A DNA stretch of 59,270 nt from Polyangiaceae bacterium (GTDB lineage Bacteria > Myxococcota_A > Polyangia > Polyangiales > Polyangiaceae). The stretch is taken from NCBI GenBank assembly GCA_025937835.1, contig JAICQO010000032.1, forward strand, positions 1 through 59,270. Reading direction: 5' to 3'. Position 1 is the stretch's first letter. The number at the start of each line of letters is the position of its first letter. Shown in pieces: positions 17,774 to 26,030 of the stretch. The notes under the pieces were generated by a model. That model made no database searches. It was not told the origin of the DNA and saw only the letters and a program-made list of their open reading frames with translations. A program made the position numbers and the translations under genes.

Positions 17774-18930
17774 TTGAGCGCCAGCGCCAGGGCGACCTGC
17801 CCCGCAAGCACCACGTGGCGTTCCAGGGCACGGGCGGCCGGCTGCGCCACGAGCACTGCATCACCCGTCAGGGTTTCGACGGCCCGTACACCATCGCCTA
17901 TCACGAGCGCCGCCCGCACCAGGCCGGAGCCGGCACGCCGACCCGCGGTTTTCCCGCGCCAGAGCCCGCACCCGCGCCCGGCCTCGCGCGCCGCCACTAT
18001 CGCTCCGCGGGCCTCTCTGCCGCGGGTTTTGCGTCGCTTTCTCGCCTGCCGCTGCTCTTCACGTCGCAGCTCACCGTCTCTGTCGCCCGCCCCGACCAGT
18101 CCGACACCAGCTACTTCGTCAACGGCGACGCCGACGACCTGTACTTCGTGCTCGAGGGCGGCGGCGTGCTGCGCAGCGTCCTCGGCGATCTGCCCTTCGC
18201 GCAGCACGACTACCTGTTCGTCCCGAAGGGGATCCTCCACCGCTTCGAGCTCGGTTCCGTTCCGCAACACTGGCTCGTCGTCGAGTCCAAGACGCCGCTC
18301 GGCATCCCGCCCGCCTTTCGCAACCCCCTGGGCCAGCTGCGGATGGACGCGCCCTACTCGCACCGCGATTTCCGCGCGCCGGTCCTCGCGTCCCCGTTCG
18401 ACGAACGGATCCGCAACCTGGTCGTCAAGCGCGGCGACGCCTTCAGCGAATCCGCGCTCACGCATTCTCCCTTCGACGTAGTCGGCTGGGACGGCGCGGT
18501 CTATCCGTTTGCTTTCGCGATCCGCGACTACCAACCCCGCGTCGGCGCCGTGCACCTCCCGCCCACCGTCCACACCACCTTCAGCGCGCCGGGTCTGCTC
18601 GTCTCGAGCTTCGTCCCGCGCCCCCTCGACTTCGCCCCCGACGCCGTGCCCTGTCCCTATCCGCACAGCTCCGTCGACCTCGACGAGCTCATCTTCTATG
18701 CCTCCGGCGATTTCACCTCGCGCCGCGGCATCGAGCCCGGCTCGCTCTCCCACCACCCCGCGGGCATCCCCCACGGCCCGCACCCCGGCGCGTACGAAGC
18801 GAGCCTCGGCAAGACCAGGACGGAAGAGCTCGCCGTGATGCTCGACGTCGAGGGCGCGCTTCAGCGCACGCAATTCGCGGTCAGCGTCGAGGACGGCGAA
18901 TACCACTCGAGCTTCTTCGAGGCTTTGTAA
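17770..18930 (+). CDS. hmgA: Homogentisate 1,2-dioxygenase
   Basis: HmgA opens the ring of homogentisate to maleylacetoacetate, the step between HPPD and MaiA. The 386-aa protein is a cupin. The metal-site signature HHPAGIPHGPHPGAYE (residues 328-343) is the family's conserved His/Glu block, and the N-terminal GTGGRLRHEH and YFVNGDADDLYFVLEGGG segments fit. It is shorter than proteobacterial and animal HGD (about 430-445 aa), consistent with the compact bacterial subgroup. The GTG start overlaps the hpd stop. The dispersed repeat (copy B) begins directly after its TAA. Confidence 0.92.
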   Translation: MIERQRQGDLPRKHHVAFQGTGGRLRHEHCITRQGFDGPYTIAYHERRPHQAGAGTPTRGFPAPEPAPAPGLARRHYRSAGLSAAGFASLSRLPLLFTSQLTVSVARPDQSDTSYFVNGDADDLYFVLEGGGVLRSVLGDLPFAQHDYLFVPKGILHRFELGSVPQHWLVVESKTPLGIPPAFRNPLGQLRMDAPYSHRDFRAPVLASPFDERIRNLVVKRGDAFSESALTHSPFDVVGWDGAVYPFAFAIRDYQPRVGAVHLPPTVHTTFSAPGLLVSSFVPRPLDFAPDAVPCPYPHSSVDLDELIFYASGDFTSRRGIEPGSLSHHPAGIPHGPHPGAYEASLGKTRTEELAVMLDVEGALQRTQFAVSVEDGEYHSSFFEAL

Positions 18931-19045
18931 GATTTTGTCGCCAAGGCGCAAAGGGGCGCCAAGAGTCGCCAAGTTTTTTTGTGGGGGAGCACTGGGCGGT
19001 GCTTCGCGTCTTGGTACCGTCGCAACGCGACCTGCGCGGCCGCGT
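18931..19045 (+). repeat. Dispersed 3'-end repeat, copy B
   Basis: It begins at the base after the hmgA stop with GATTTTGTCGCCAAGGCGC, continues with gcgccaagag and tcgccaag blocks, a run of seven T, GTGGGGG, and a tail with a cgtcgcaacgcga-like sequence. It has the same orientation as hmgA. It closely resembles copy A (59157) and copy F (10745 leftwards). Confidence 0.85.
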
Positions 19046-19320
19046 TGCAAAGCGCGGCCGCGCCGCTCAACGCCTCGACCATCTCCAAACTCAAGCGAGC
19101 CATCTGAAGTGCCATGACAAACCTTTCTCGCTTGCCCTCTGCAAGCGCGGCGCCCCCGGGTCAGCGCGCGCAGACCTCGTCCAGGCTGCCCGCGCAGCGG
19201 GCACGGCGAAGCCGCTGCGGCCTGGACGAGGTCGAGCACGCTGGCACGATCAGACAGCAGCAAGCAGAAGCCCGTAACGATGCCTTCCCGCCGAGGGCTC
19301 ATCAGCGCACGAACTCATAG
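19046..19320. other. Intergenic stretch with no recognised gene
   Basis: Together with the flanking repeats this is the 603-bp gap between hmgA and the DUF1552 gene. I find no open frame with coding character, no tRNA and no convincing promoter. A local inverted pair (TGCCCGCGCAGCGGGCA, about 19187-19203) could form a short GC-rich hairpin. Confidence 0.5.
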
Positions 19321-19533
19321 GCTCCCGGGCCCTCAAGCTCCCGGGCCCTCAAGCTCCCGGGCTCTCGGGCTCCCGGGCTCCCGGGCTCTCGGGCTCTCGG
19401 GCTCTCGGGCCCTCAAGCTCCCGGGCTCCCGGGCTCTCAAGCTCCCGGGCCCTCGGGCCCTCAAGCTCCCGGGCTCCCGGGCTCTCAAGCTCATCGGGCC
19501 CTCGGGCCCTCAAGCTCTCGGGCTCTCGGGCCC
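19321..19533. repeat. Octamer minisatellite (GGGCYCYC/AAGCTCCC units)
   Basis: About 26 tandem 8-bp units alternate among GGGCTCTC, GGGCTCCC, GGGCCCTC and AAGCTCCC, with one interruption (ATC) near 19494. The array ends exactly at the stop codon of the DUF1552 gene, and its last unit merges with that gene's final codons. Such arrays expand and contract by slippage. Confidence 0.95.
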
Positions 19534-20997
19534 TCAAGCCTTCTTGATCGCCGCGAGCTCTTTCCCCCCGCCGAAGCTCCCCGACGGCGCTCCGGTCACG
19601 GCGGCGTAGATCGTGTTCAAGAGCGCGCCGTTGCCGGCGCCAGCTGCGTCCACGAGCTCGTTCTGCTTGAGCTTGCCGCCGCCATCGCCCCACAAGATGA
19701 AGGGGACGTTGCGCATGGTGTGGAAGCCCTCGGCGACGTGGTTGGTCCAGACGATCACGGACTTGTCGGCGAGGCCTCGATCCTTGAAGTGCTGGAGCCC
19801 GCGGGCCAGCGTCTTCATGCGGATCGCGTCGATTTCTGCGTGTGCCGTCTCTGCGGTGCCGTTCGAAGCGACTCCGGAGTCCGACTGGGTGCGGTGGCTG
19901 ATGAAATGCAGGTTCCAATTGCCGAGCTGCGCGTTCGCCGGGGTCTCGTAGATCGTGTGGTCGGTTCCGTCGCCCCACTGCAGAGTCCCGGTGCGGTTGT
20001 GATCGCAGGCGAAGGCGAGGGCCACGAGCTGCATGTGCAGCTCGACGATGTTCTCGATCCCGCCCTTCTCGACGTTCTTGGCGTTGTACTTCCAGCTCGA
20101 CAGACCCTTCATCTCGGTCTCGTCGATGCTGCCCATCGCGCAGCCGGCTACCTGCGCGGGTGCGCCGGGCGTCGGGTTCATGCCCATGCCCATGATCGCG
20201 CCTTCGGCGTCGCGAATGGCGGTGAAGTGCTCCTCCAGCCGCCGCTTGTCGTCGGCGCTCAGCTTGGAGCTCGACATCAGCGACTTGAGCTGCTTGCGCA
20301 CCAGATCGTTCACGCTCTTGCGCTTGCTGAGCAGCTGGTCCTGCATCGTCGGCGCGGTCGGGGTCCCCGGCTCGGTAGGCGCAGGCGGCGTGGTGCTGCC
20401 GCCTCCCGTCTGGGCCACGCTCGTGAGCGCCGTGTACAGCTTGTAGGGGTTATCGACGGACGCCCGAACCCGGCCGCTGTTGTCGAACGACAGGCGATCG
20501 GCGATGTAGCCGTTCCTGAGGTTGCCGGCGTAGAGCGTCATCGGGCTCGTGCCGTCCTTGTTCGCCGCCTCGGAGATCAGCGTGTCGATCGAGGGACCCG
20601 TAGCGGTGGCTTGCCCGCCGTTGCCCGTCGGGCTCTTGCCCGTCAGCGCCTGCGCGAGGCCCTGCGCGTGACCGCAGCCGGTCGGCCCGGTCAGCGGGAA
20701 GTTCACGCCCTTCACGATCAACAGGTTCTCGGCAAAGGGCTCGAGCGCGTCCACGGCCTTGCCGCCCGCGAGCAGCCCTTTCAGCGCGCCCGAGCCCGAC
20801 GGCCAGAAGCGCTTCGGCTCGACGCCGCACGCCGCACACATGAAGAAGGTGAAGATCGGCTGGGCATTTTGCGCCCAGGCCGAACGCTCCGGCAGGCCTT
20901 CGAGGAACGGCAGGCCGATCGCGACGCCGCCCGCGCCATACAGGAACGCGCGGCGGTTCACCGTCTTCTTCCGCCGGTTGAAAATCGAGCCGATCAC
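19534..20997 (-). CDS. DUF1552 protein, Tat-exported
   Basis: The 487-aa protein carries a twin-arginine signal (NRRAFLYGAGGVAIGLPFLE) and the DUF1552 body. DUF1552 proteins occur with DUF1592-type cytochrome-like proteins in Planctomycetes and Polyangia. They resemble secreted sulfatase-like or DUF1501-type proteins, but no reaction is established. Visible landmarks are FFMCAACGVEPKRFWP, a Pro/Thr-rich linker (TGGGSTTPPAPTEPG) and the C-terminal VAEGFHTMRNVPFILWGDGGG region. The GTG at 20997 overlaps the upstream gene's stop by 4 bp and is favoured because it puts the Tat motif at the N-terminus. The minisatellite begins directly after the stop. Confidence 0.85.
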   Translation of the reverse strand: MIGSIFNRRKKTVNRRAFLYGAGGVAIGLPFLEGLPERSAWAQNAQPIFTFFMCAACGVEPKRFWPSGSGALKGLLAGGKAVDALEPFAENLLIVKGVNFPLTGPTGCGHAQGLAQALTGKSPTGNGGQATATGPSIDTLISEAANKDGTSPMTLYAGNLRNGYIADRLSFDNSGRVRASVDNPYKLYTALTSVAQTGGGSTTPPAPTEPGTPTAPTMQDQLLSKRKSVNDLVRKQLKSLMSSSKLSADDKRRLEEHFTAIRDAEGAIMGMGMNPTPGAPAQVAGCAMGSIDETEMKGLSSWKYNAKNVEKGGIENIVELHMQLVALAFACDHNRTGTLQWGDGTDHTIYETPANAQLGNWNLHFISHRTQSDSGVASNGTAETAHAEIDAIRMKTLARGLQHFKDRGLADKSVIVWTNHVAEGFHTMRNVPFILWGDGGGKLKQNELVDAAGAGNGALLNTIYAAVTGAPSGSFGGGKELAAIKKA

Positions 20998-22748
20998 TGG
21001 GCACCTCCCACGTGCGTCCGAAAGGCGTTCTCTTTGACGAGCGCCACCATCACGTCCTTGATCGACGCGCTGTTTTCGAGGCTGACCTTGCCGAGCGCTT
21101 CCACCATCGGGCGGTCGGCCTCGACCAGGTCGCGCTGGAGCGCGTAACCCGCGACCTTCTTCGCGTAGCACTGGTGTGCCTGTTTGCCGCTGGCGATGAT
21201 CTGCATCAGCTCGTTGCCACCGTCGAAGCTCTTCGTGCCTTCGGCGAAGGGATAGCTACCGGTCGTGTCCACGGGCTTGCCGTTGTCCGTCGCGCGCGTG
21301 CGCCCGAGGCCGTCGTAGCTCTCGAAGGCGAAGCCGATCGGGTTGATGATCACTCCGTGACAAGCGCCGCCGCAGCCCGCGGTCAGGTTGGTGTAACGCT
21401 CGCGGTTGGTCTGGTTCGGCATCAGCGCGGGCACCGGCGGAAGCTCGGCGGCCGGCATGCCCGGGACCGCACACAAGGTGTCGATGTTGATCTTGGTGCC
21501 GCGGTGGATCGAGTCCGGGTCGTTGTTGATCCCCCACAGCGCCAGGAACGGCACCTGCGAGTAGTAGCCGATGCGATCCGGCATCGTGATCTGCTGGATG
21601 CCGGAGCCCGTGACCGTCACGCCGTACAGCTTGGCCATCGCCGGACCGGCGAACGCTACGTTCGAGGTCAGCATGTCTTTCACGCCCAGGCCCTGCGTGA
21701 ACAGGCGATCGAAAAACAGGTAGGTCGCCTCCTTGAGCTCGGGGTTCAGGGCCTCGGTGTAACCGGCGACCATGTCCTTGTTGATGTTGTCGTACAGGTC
21801 GAACTTGTAGAGCTCGTTGTGGAACTTTCGCATCACGGCCCGGGCGGCCGGATCCTCGAGCATCTCGGCGGCCTGCATGGCCACGTTTTCAGACGAGTCC
21901 AAGCTGCCGTTCTTCGCGGCGTCGAGCAGCTCGTCGCTCGGCGTCGTGTCCAGTAGCCAGAACGAGAGCTTCGCTGCGATCTCGTAGCCGCTGAGCGGCT
22001 TGCCGTCGTCGGCCATCTCCGTGCGGTACACGAAGTGCGGCGACTGGAGCATGGCCGAGATCACGAGCGCGGCGCCCTTGGTGAACGCGCTCTGCGTCCC
22101 CGAGAAGGCCGTGCCCGTGGCGTGCATCGCGGTGTAGTCCGCGACCTCCTCGGTCGTGAGGTCGCGACGGAACGCGCGGCGTCCGAAGGTCTCGATGAAG
22201 GTCTCGACGTCGGTCGTCCTCACCACGGCTTGCAGCGCCGCGTCGGTCGCGGTCACCTTGGCGGCCAGGGCCTCGGCGGCGGTCTGGAAGTCGCGCCAGA
22301 CCGTGTCGTTCACGAGCACGACCAGCTCGTTGTTGGCGAAGTCCGTGACGCCGGTCACCGCGTGGAGGAAGCCGTCGGTCACGCCCGTCGGCCCGTCGAG
22401 CTTCAGGATGTCGCGCGCGCTGTTCTCGTACTGTTCGTTGGTCAGGCGATTGAAGCGCGTGTAGATGGGGGTGCCGCGCAGGTCGACGGGCAGCGCCTGC
22501 CCGGCCACCGGCATGGCCGGCGGTGGCGCAGTCCCGCCCGGAGTCGGCGAGCCCGAAGTGCCGGGCGCCGTGGGCGAGCCCGGAGGGTTCGTGGGTGAGC
22601 CAGGTGAGCCAGTGGAAGGCCGGGCAGAACCGTCGGCTTCGTCGGGGGAGGATACCGTCCCCGTGCACGCGAAGGTGGCTGCGAGCGTCGGGACGACCGC
22701 GAGCGCGCGAAGCCGCGTCGAACCGAGGTGACTCCTGGATCTGATCAT
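20994..22748 (-). CDS. DUF1592/DUF1588-type lipoprotein (cytochrome-like)
   Basis: The 584-aa protein has a lipoprotein signal (lipobox ATFAC, C28), a Gly/Pro/Ser-rich linker (about 40-85), and the multidomain body common in Polyangia and Planctomycetes: a DUF1587/DUF1595-like start (YTRFNRLTNEQYENSARDIL), DUF1592 (HFVYRTEM to the 390s), DUF1588 and a C-terminal DUF1585. The DUF1588 part normally contains a heme-type CxxCH; here the motif is C459-GGA-C463-H464 (CX3CH). The family is thought to be involved in extracellular polymer or redox metabolism, but no function is proven. A good RBS (GGAGG, 7 bp from the ATG) is present. It heads an operon with DUF1552. Confidence 0.85.
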   Translation of the reverse strand: MIRSRSHLGSTRLRALAVVPTLAATFACTGTVSSPDEADGSARPSTGSPGSPTNPPGSPTAPGTSGSPTPGGTAPPPAMPVAGQALPVDLRGTPIYTRFNRLTNEQYENSARDILKLDGPTGVTDGFLHAVTGVTDFANNELVVLVNDTVWRDFQTAAEALAAKVTATDAALQAVVRTTDVETFIETFGRRAFRRDLTTEEVADYTAMHATGTAFSGTQSAFTKGAALVISAMLQSPHFVYRTEMADDGKPLSGYEIAAKLSFWLLDTTPSDELLDAAKNGSLDSSENVAMQAAEMLEDPAARAVMRKFHNELYKFDLYDNINKDMVAGYTEALNPELKEATYLFFDRLFTQGLGVKDMLTSNVAFAGPAMAKLYGVTVTGSGIQQITMPDRIGYYSQVPFLALWGINNDPDSIHRGTKINIDTLCAVPGMPAAELPPVPALMPNQTNRERYTNLTAGCGGACHGVIINPIGFAFESYDGLGRTRATDNGKPVDTTGSYPFAEGTKSFDGGNELMQIIASGKQAHQCYAKKVAGYALQRDLVEADRPMVEALGKVSLENSASIKDVMVALVKENAFRTHVGGAQ

Positions 22749-23189
22749 GAACGAGCCTCCGTGCGAGCCGTTGGGAACGGCGCGAGGAACGCTGTCGCTT
22801 CGTGGATGACGAGAGCGACCGAGCTTCGGGAACTTAACATCACGGCTCCGTGCGGGCGACCACCGAGCGGCCGGCGATCAACGGATGGTCGTCTGCTGTC
22901 AAGCAGTGGCAGCTAAAACGGGCATCCGTTGCAGAGCTGAATTTCACTCGCTGCGACGACATCCGCACGAACTCTCACCGACGAGCTGGGGCGCTGCGTG
23001 TTGGAAGCAACCCCCCTAATTCCCTGATGAAGCGTTCGTGATCACACTCGTTCGGGTAATTCCCCCAGCCCGCGGCTGACTCCTCATTTTTGAGGGCCGA
23101 TCTGCGAGCTTTTGATTTTCTAAGCGATTGGAAATCAGCCAGGCCGGACGGGTCTTCCTGGTGCAAGTTCTGCAATGCTGAGCCGAGCG
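22749..23189. other. Divergent intergenic region with inverted repeat
   Basis: This 441-bp gap separates the DUF1592 operon from glycerate kinase and is visibly less GC-rich than its surroundings. It holds a perfect 9-bp inverted repeat (CAACGGATG at 22879-22887 and CATCCGTTG at 22923-22931) around a spacer with its own CTGCTG...CAGTGGCAG pairing. A smaller hairpin (CCTCATTTTTGAGG) lies at about 23083-23096. I see no credible gene. It should contain the promoters of both flanking units. Confidence 0.5.
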
Positions 23190-24317
23190 ATGTCGCTCCG
23201 CGTGCTGGTCGTCCCCGATAAATTCAAGGGCACGCTGACGGCTCGGGAGGCCGTCGCTGCGATCGTCGAGGGTTGGCAGAGTGAGCGCGCCGGCGACGTC
23301 TTCGAGACCCTCCCGATGTCCGATGGTGGCGACGGCTTCGGTGACGTCGTCGGAGCCCTGCTCGGTGCCGAGCAGAGAACGTGCGCGACCGTCGACGCCG
23401 CGGGGCGACCACGCAACGCCGAGTGGTGGCACCAGCCGAGTGAGCGCGTCGCGGTCATCGAAGCGGCTCAGGTGAACGGGCTCACGCTGCTGCCGCGCGC
23501 GGCGTATCACCCCTTCGAGCTCGACAGCTTCGGCCTCGGCGAGGTGCTTGCGGAAGCACAGCGCGCGGGCGTCGCGCACGTCTACGTCGGTCTCGGAGGC
23601 AGCGCCACCAACGACGGCGGCTTCGGTCTGGCGCGATCGCTCGGCTGGAGGTTCTTCGACGAGCGCGATCGCGAGCTCCGTTCCTGGACCGAGCTCGAGG
23701 GCTTGGCTCGTGTCTCCGCTCCCGAGTCATTCCTCCCCTTCGAGCGAATCACCGTCGCGGTCGACGTAGAGAACCCGCTGCTCGGGGCGAACGGCGCGAC
23801 CCGGGTTTACGGCCCGCAAAAGCGACTCGCGCCCGATGAGCTCCCGAGAGCGGAAGCTTGCCTCGCGCGTCTGGCCCGAATCGTCGCCCCCGAGCTCGCG
23901 CTCGCTGCCGGCGCCGGCGCGGCCGGTGGTCTCGGCTTCGGGTTTCTGGCGTTCTGTGGCGCCACGCTCGAGCCAGGCGTCGCGGCTTTCGCTCGGCTCT
24001 CCGGCCTCGAGCGGCGCATCGCCAGCGCCGACATCATCCTTACTGGTGAAGGCCGGCTCGACCGCACCTCTTTCATGGGCAAGGGCGTCGCAGCGGTCGC
24101 TGCCTGGACTGCTCGCGCCGGCAAGCCCTGCTGGTGCCTCGCCGGCAGCGTCGACCCGGCACACGCGGCCGACGCCCCGTCCAGCTTTCGGAGCTTCTCG
24201 AGCGCGTCCGAGCTCGGAGTGGAGTGGGAGCGGGCGTCGCCTCACGAACGCCTGCGCGCGCTGGCCGCTTTGGCGGCGTCACGCGCAGGCGTCGTGGCAG
24301 CCGCTCAGTTGCCGTAG
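23190..24317 (+). CDS. Glycerate kinase, GarK/GlxK (type II) family
   Basis: The enzyme phosphorylates D-glycerate, usually to 2-phosphoglycerate in this family. The 375-aa protein has the family N-terminus LRVLVVPDKFKGTLTAREA, then MSDGGDGFGDVV, the conserved VGLGGSATNDGGFGLARSLG, and ILTGEGRLDRTSFMGKG. I chose the ATG at 23190 because the family motif starts two residues later; the ATG at 23175 is the alternative. The stop overlaps the end of the convergent GH12 gene by 13 bp. No other glyoxylate or glycerate gene is nearby. Confidence 0.92.
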   Translation: MSLRVLVVPDKFKGTLTAREAVAAIVEGWQSERAGDVFETLPMSDGGDGFGDVVGALLGAEQRTCATVDAAGRPRNAEWWHQPSERVAVIEAAQVNGLTLLPRAAYHPFELDSFGLGEVLAEAQRAGVAHVYVGLGGSATNDGGFGLARSLGWRFFDERDRELRSWTELEGLARVSAPESFLPFERITVAVDVENPLLGANGATRVYGPQKRLAPDELPRAEACLARLARIVAPELALAAGAGAAGGLGFGFLAFCGATLEPGVAAFARLSGLERRIASADIILTGEGRLDRTSFMGKGVAAVAAWTARAGKPCWCLAGSVDPAHAADAPSSFRSFSSASELGVEWERASPHERLRALAALAASRAGVVAAAQLP

Positions 24318-25585
24318 ACGGCGGAGCGGCTCTGGCCGTTGATCTCGAACGTCACGCCGCTCATCTTGACGCTGCCCTGCGTGTTGTCGTCGATCTCGCT
24401 GCCGACCTCGAGGCGCGTGATCCAGAAGTCTTGCGAGTACTGGCGCTGGGTCACGAGGTAGTCGATGAACGGTTTGACATCGAGCGTGCCGTTGAACTGC
24501 TTCTGCGGCCCGTCGTTGGCGCGGAACTGGAAGTAGCGCCACTGCCCGCTGGCCCAATTGTCGTCCTGCACCCAGAGCTTGTAGGTCTTGCCGCCCGACT
24601 GCACCTCGTTGCCGGCGCCGGTGCCCATCGGGCCCATGCCGCCCGGCGGCTCCGGCCAGCGGCCGTTCTGCCAGCCCCAGAAGGTCATCAGCTCCGCGTA
24701 CACGCCGGGATCGGGATCGGTCACCGGGTTGCGCTGGCTGATCCAGAACTCGAAGGTGATGTTCCAGGAGCTTTCCTGCTGGAACGTCGCGGTCAGGTTC
24801 TGAACGTTGACGGATGCGCTCTTCACGTCCTTGATCTGGATCGGGAGCAACGTGGTCGAGGAGAACTCCGGCGAGGTGACGCGCTCGTCGCCGATCCCGA
24901 ACGGGTGAATGCCGAACTCGAGCTGCGGGAAATCCGGCTTCGAGTTGCTGCCCCCGGTGTCGCAGTCGCCGCGGTTGAAGTTCCAGCCGAAGCTCTTGTC
25001 CGCGTTCACGAACACGCTCATCTGCGACGCGCCGCTGCCGCAGCCGAGATCTTCGGAGCCCCAGTTGTTGTTGAGGATGCGCACTTCGCCGAGCCGCAGG
25101 TAGTCCTGAGCCTTCTCGGTCTTGTCGCCCGGCTTGGCGTTGGGCTTCATGTTCGCGTCCAGGTCGGGTCCGTTGCCGCCTGCACCGCCACCACCGCTCG
25201 GGGGCATGCCGCCGCCGCCGACGGTGCCGCCCGTCGCGCCGCCGCCGATCGGCGCCGTGCCGCCGGTGACGCCCGTGTTGATGCCGCCAGTAGTCGAGCC
25301 ACCCGGGCCGGGACCCGCGCCGCCGCCGCCCGCGTTCGTTCCGCCGTTCGAGCTCGTGCCGCCGACGACCGTCGTGCCGCCGCCCGTGGTCGTCCTGACG
25401 CCGCCGGTGGGGCCGGAACCGGTCCCAGCATTGGGCACGGTCTGCCCGCCGGAGCCGCCGACAGCGCTCGGGGGGCTACCGCCCGTTCCAGTCTGCGTGT
25501 TGTCCGGTGTGCTGCCGTCGTCGCAAGCAGCCAACAAAGCCAGGGAGGTGAGGGCAGAGAAGAAACAGAAGCGACGTTGCAGCAT
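24305..25585 (-). CDS. GH12-like endoglucanase/xyloglucanase lipoprotein
   Basis: The 426-aa protein has a lipoprotein signal (SLALLAAC, then DDG), a long Gly/Thr/Pro-rich linker (about 25-165) and a C-terminal beta-jelly-roll domain. That domain has GH12 features: NNNWGSEDLGCGSGASQMSV near its start, the nucleophile region VYAELMTFWGW (E298), and a second Glu in RLEVGSEIDD (E397) where GH12 acid/base residues sit. GH12 enzymes cut beta-1,4-glucan or xyloglucan with retention. The match is by motif only, so a related glucan-binding jelly roll is possible. The tether would hold the enzyme at the outer membrane surface. The ATG at 25585 is set by the signal peptide. Confidence 0.65.
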   Translation of the reverse strand: MLQRRFCFFSALTSLALLAACDDGSTPDNTQTGTGGSPPSAVGGSGGQTVPNAGTGSGPTGGVRTTTGGGTTVVGGTSSNGGTNAGGGGAGPGPGGSTTGGINTGVTGGTAPIGGGATGGTVGGGGMPPSGGGGAGGNGPDLDANMKPNAKPGDKTEKAQDYLRLGEVRILNNNWGSEDLGCGSGASQMSVFVNADKSFGWNFNRGDCDTGGSNSKPDFPQLEFGIHPFGIGDERVTSPEFSSTTLLPIQIKDVKSASVNVQNLTATFQQESSWNITFEFWISQRNPVTDPDPGVYAELMTFWGWQNGRWPEPPGGMGPMGTGAGNEVQSGGKTYKLWVQDDNWASGQWRYFQFRANDGPQKQFNGTLDVKPFIDYLVTQRQYSQDFWITRLEVGSEIDDNTQGSVKMSGVTFEINGQSRSAVYGN

Positions 25586-25801
25586 GGGTACTCGCAGAGG
25601 TGTCCGGGCGGAGCTCACGGTGCGGAGCCGTCCGAGGTCGTGCACTCTACCAGAGTTGTAACGGCTGGCCGCCGTGTTGTGCCCGATTCGAAGCCCTACG
25701 CTCAGGTCGTAGTCTTGCCCTGCTCCTGCACCGGTCCCAGCAATCGGGCCGATGGGAAAGGTCTTTGACTCCGCGGGATGTGGCCTCTTCCAGGCGAACA
25801 G

Positions 25802-26005
25802 CTAACCCTCGGTCTCGCCCGGGCCGTCGCTCGTCTCCAGCCGCTTGCCCGCGAGGCTCTGCTCGAGTTTTCGCTTCTGGAGCTCGTCGCGTTCGCGCTC
25901 GGCCTTGGTGCGGCCGTGCAGGCGCCGGTTGATTTCCGCCTGTTTCTCGCGTTGCTCCTTGGCCTTGCGCTTCTTGAACTTGTTGAGATTGACGACCTTG
26001 GCCAT
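25802..26005 (-). CDS. DUF4169 family small protein
   Basis: The 67-aa, highly charged protein begins MAKVVNLNKFKKRKAKEQRE and contains INRRLHGRTKAERERDE, the hallmark of DUF4169, a family better known from Alphaproteobacteria. It is predicted to be one long helix. Function unknown. The ATG at 26005 is chosen because the family motif begins there. It lies 25 bp downstream of motB in the same direction. Confidence 0.75.
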   Translation of the reverse strand: MAKVVNLNKFKKRKAKEQREKQAEINRRLHGRTKAERERDELQKRKLEQSLAGKRLETSDGPGETEG

Positions 26006-26030
26006 GAGCGAGTCCTCACTCGAGTCTAGT

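Noticed and set aside
18935-19117. Small Arg-rich frames in the hmgA-DUF1552 gap
   Set aside because: They are produced by the GC-rich dispersed repeat and lack a start context or conservation signals.
19321-19533. CRISPR array
   Set aside because: The repeats are contiguous 8-bp units with no unique spacers, and no cas genes are present. It is a minisatellite.
23159-23174. Sigma-54 promoter (TGGTGC...TGCA) before glycerate kinase
   Set aside because: Only the GG and GC dinucleotides and spacing fit; several consensus bases are wrong and the site is almost on the start codon.
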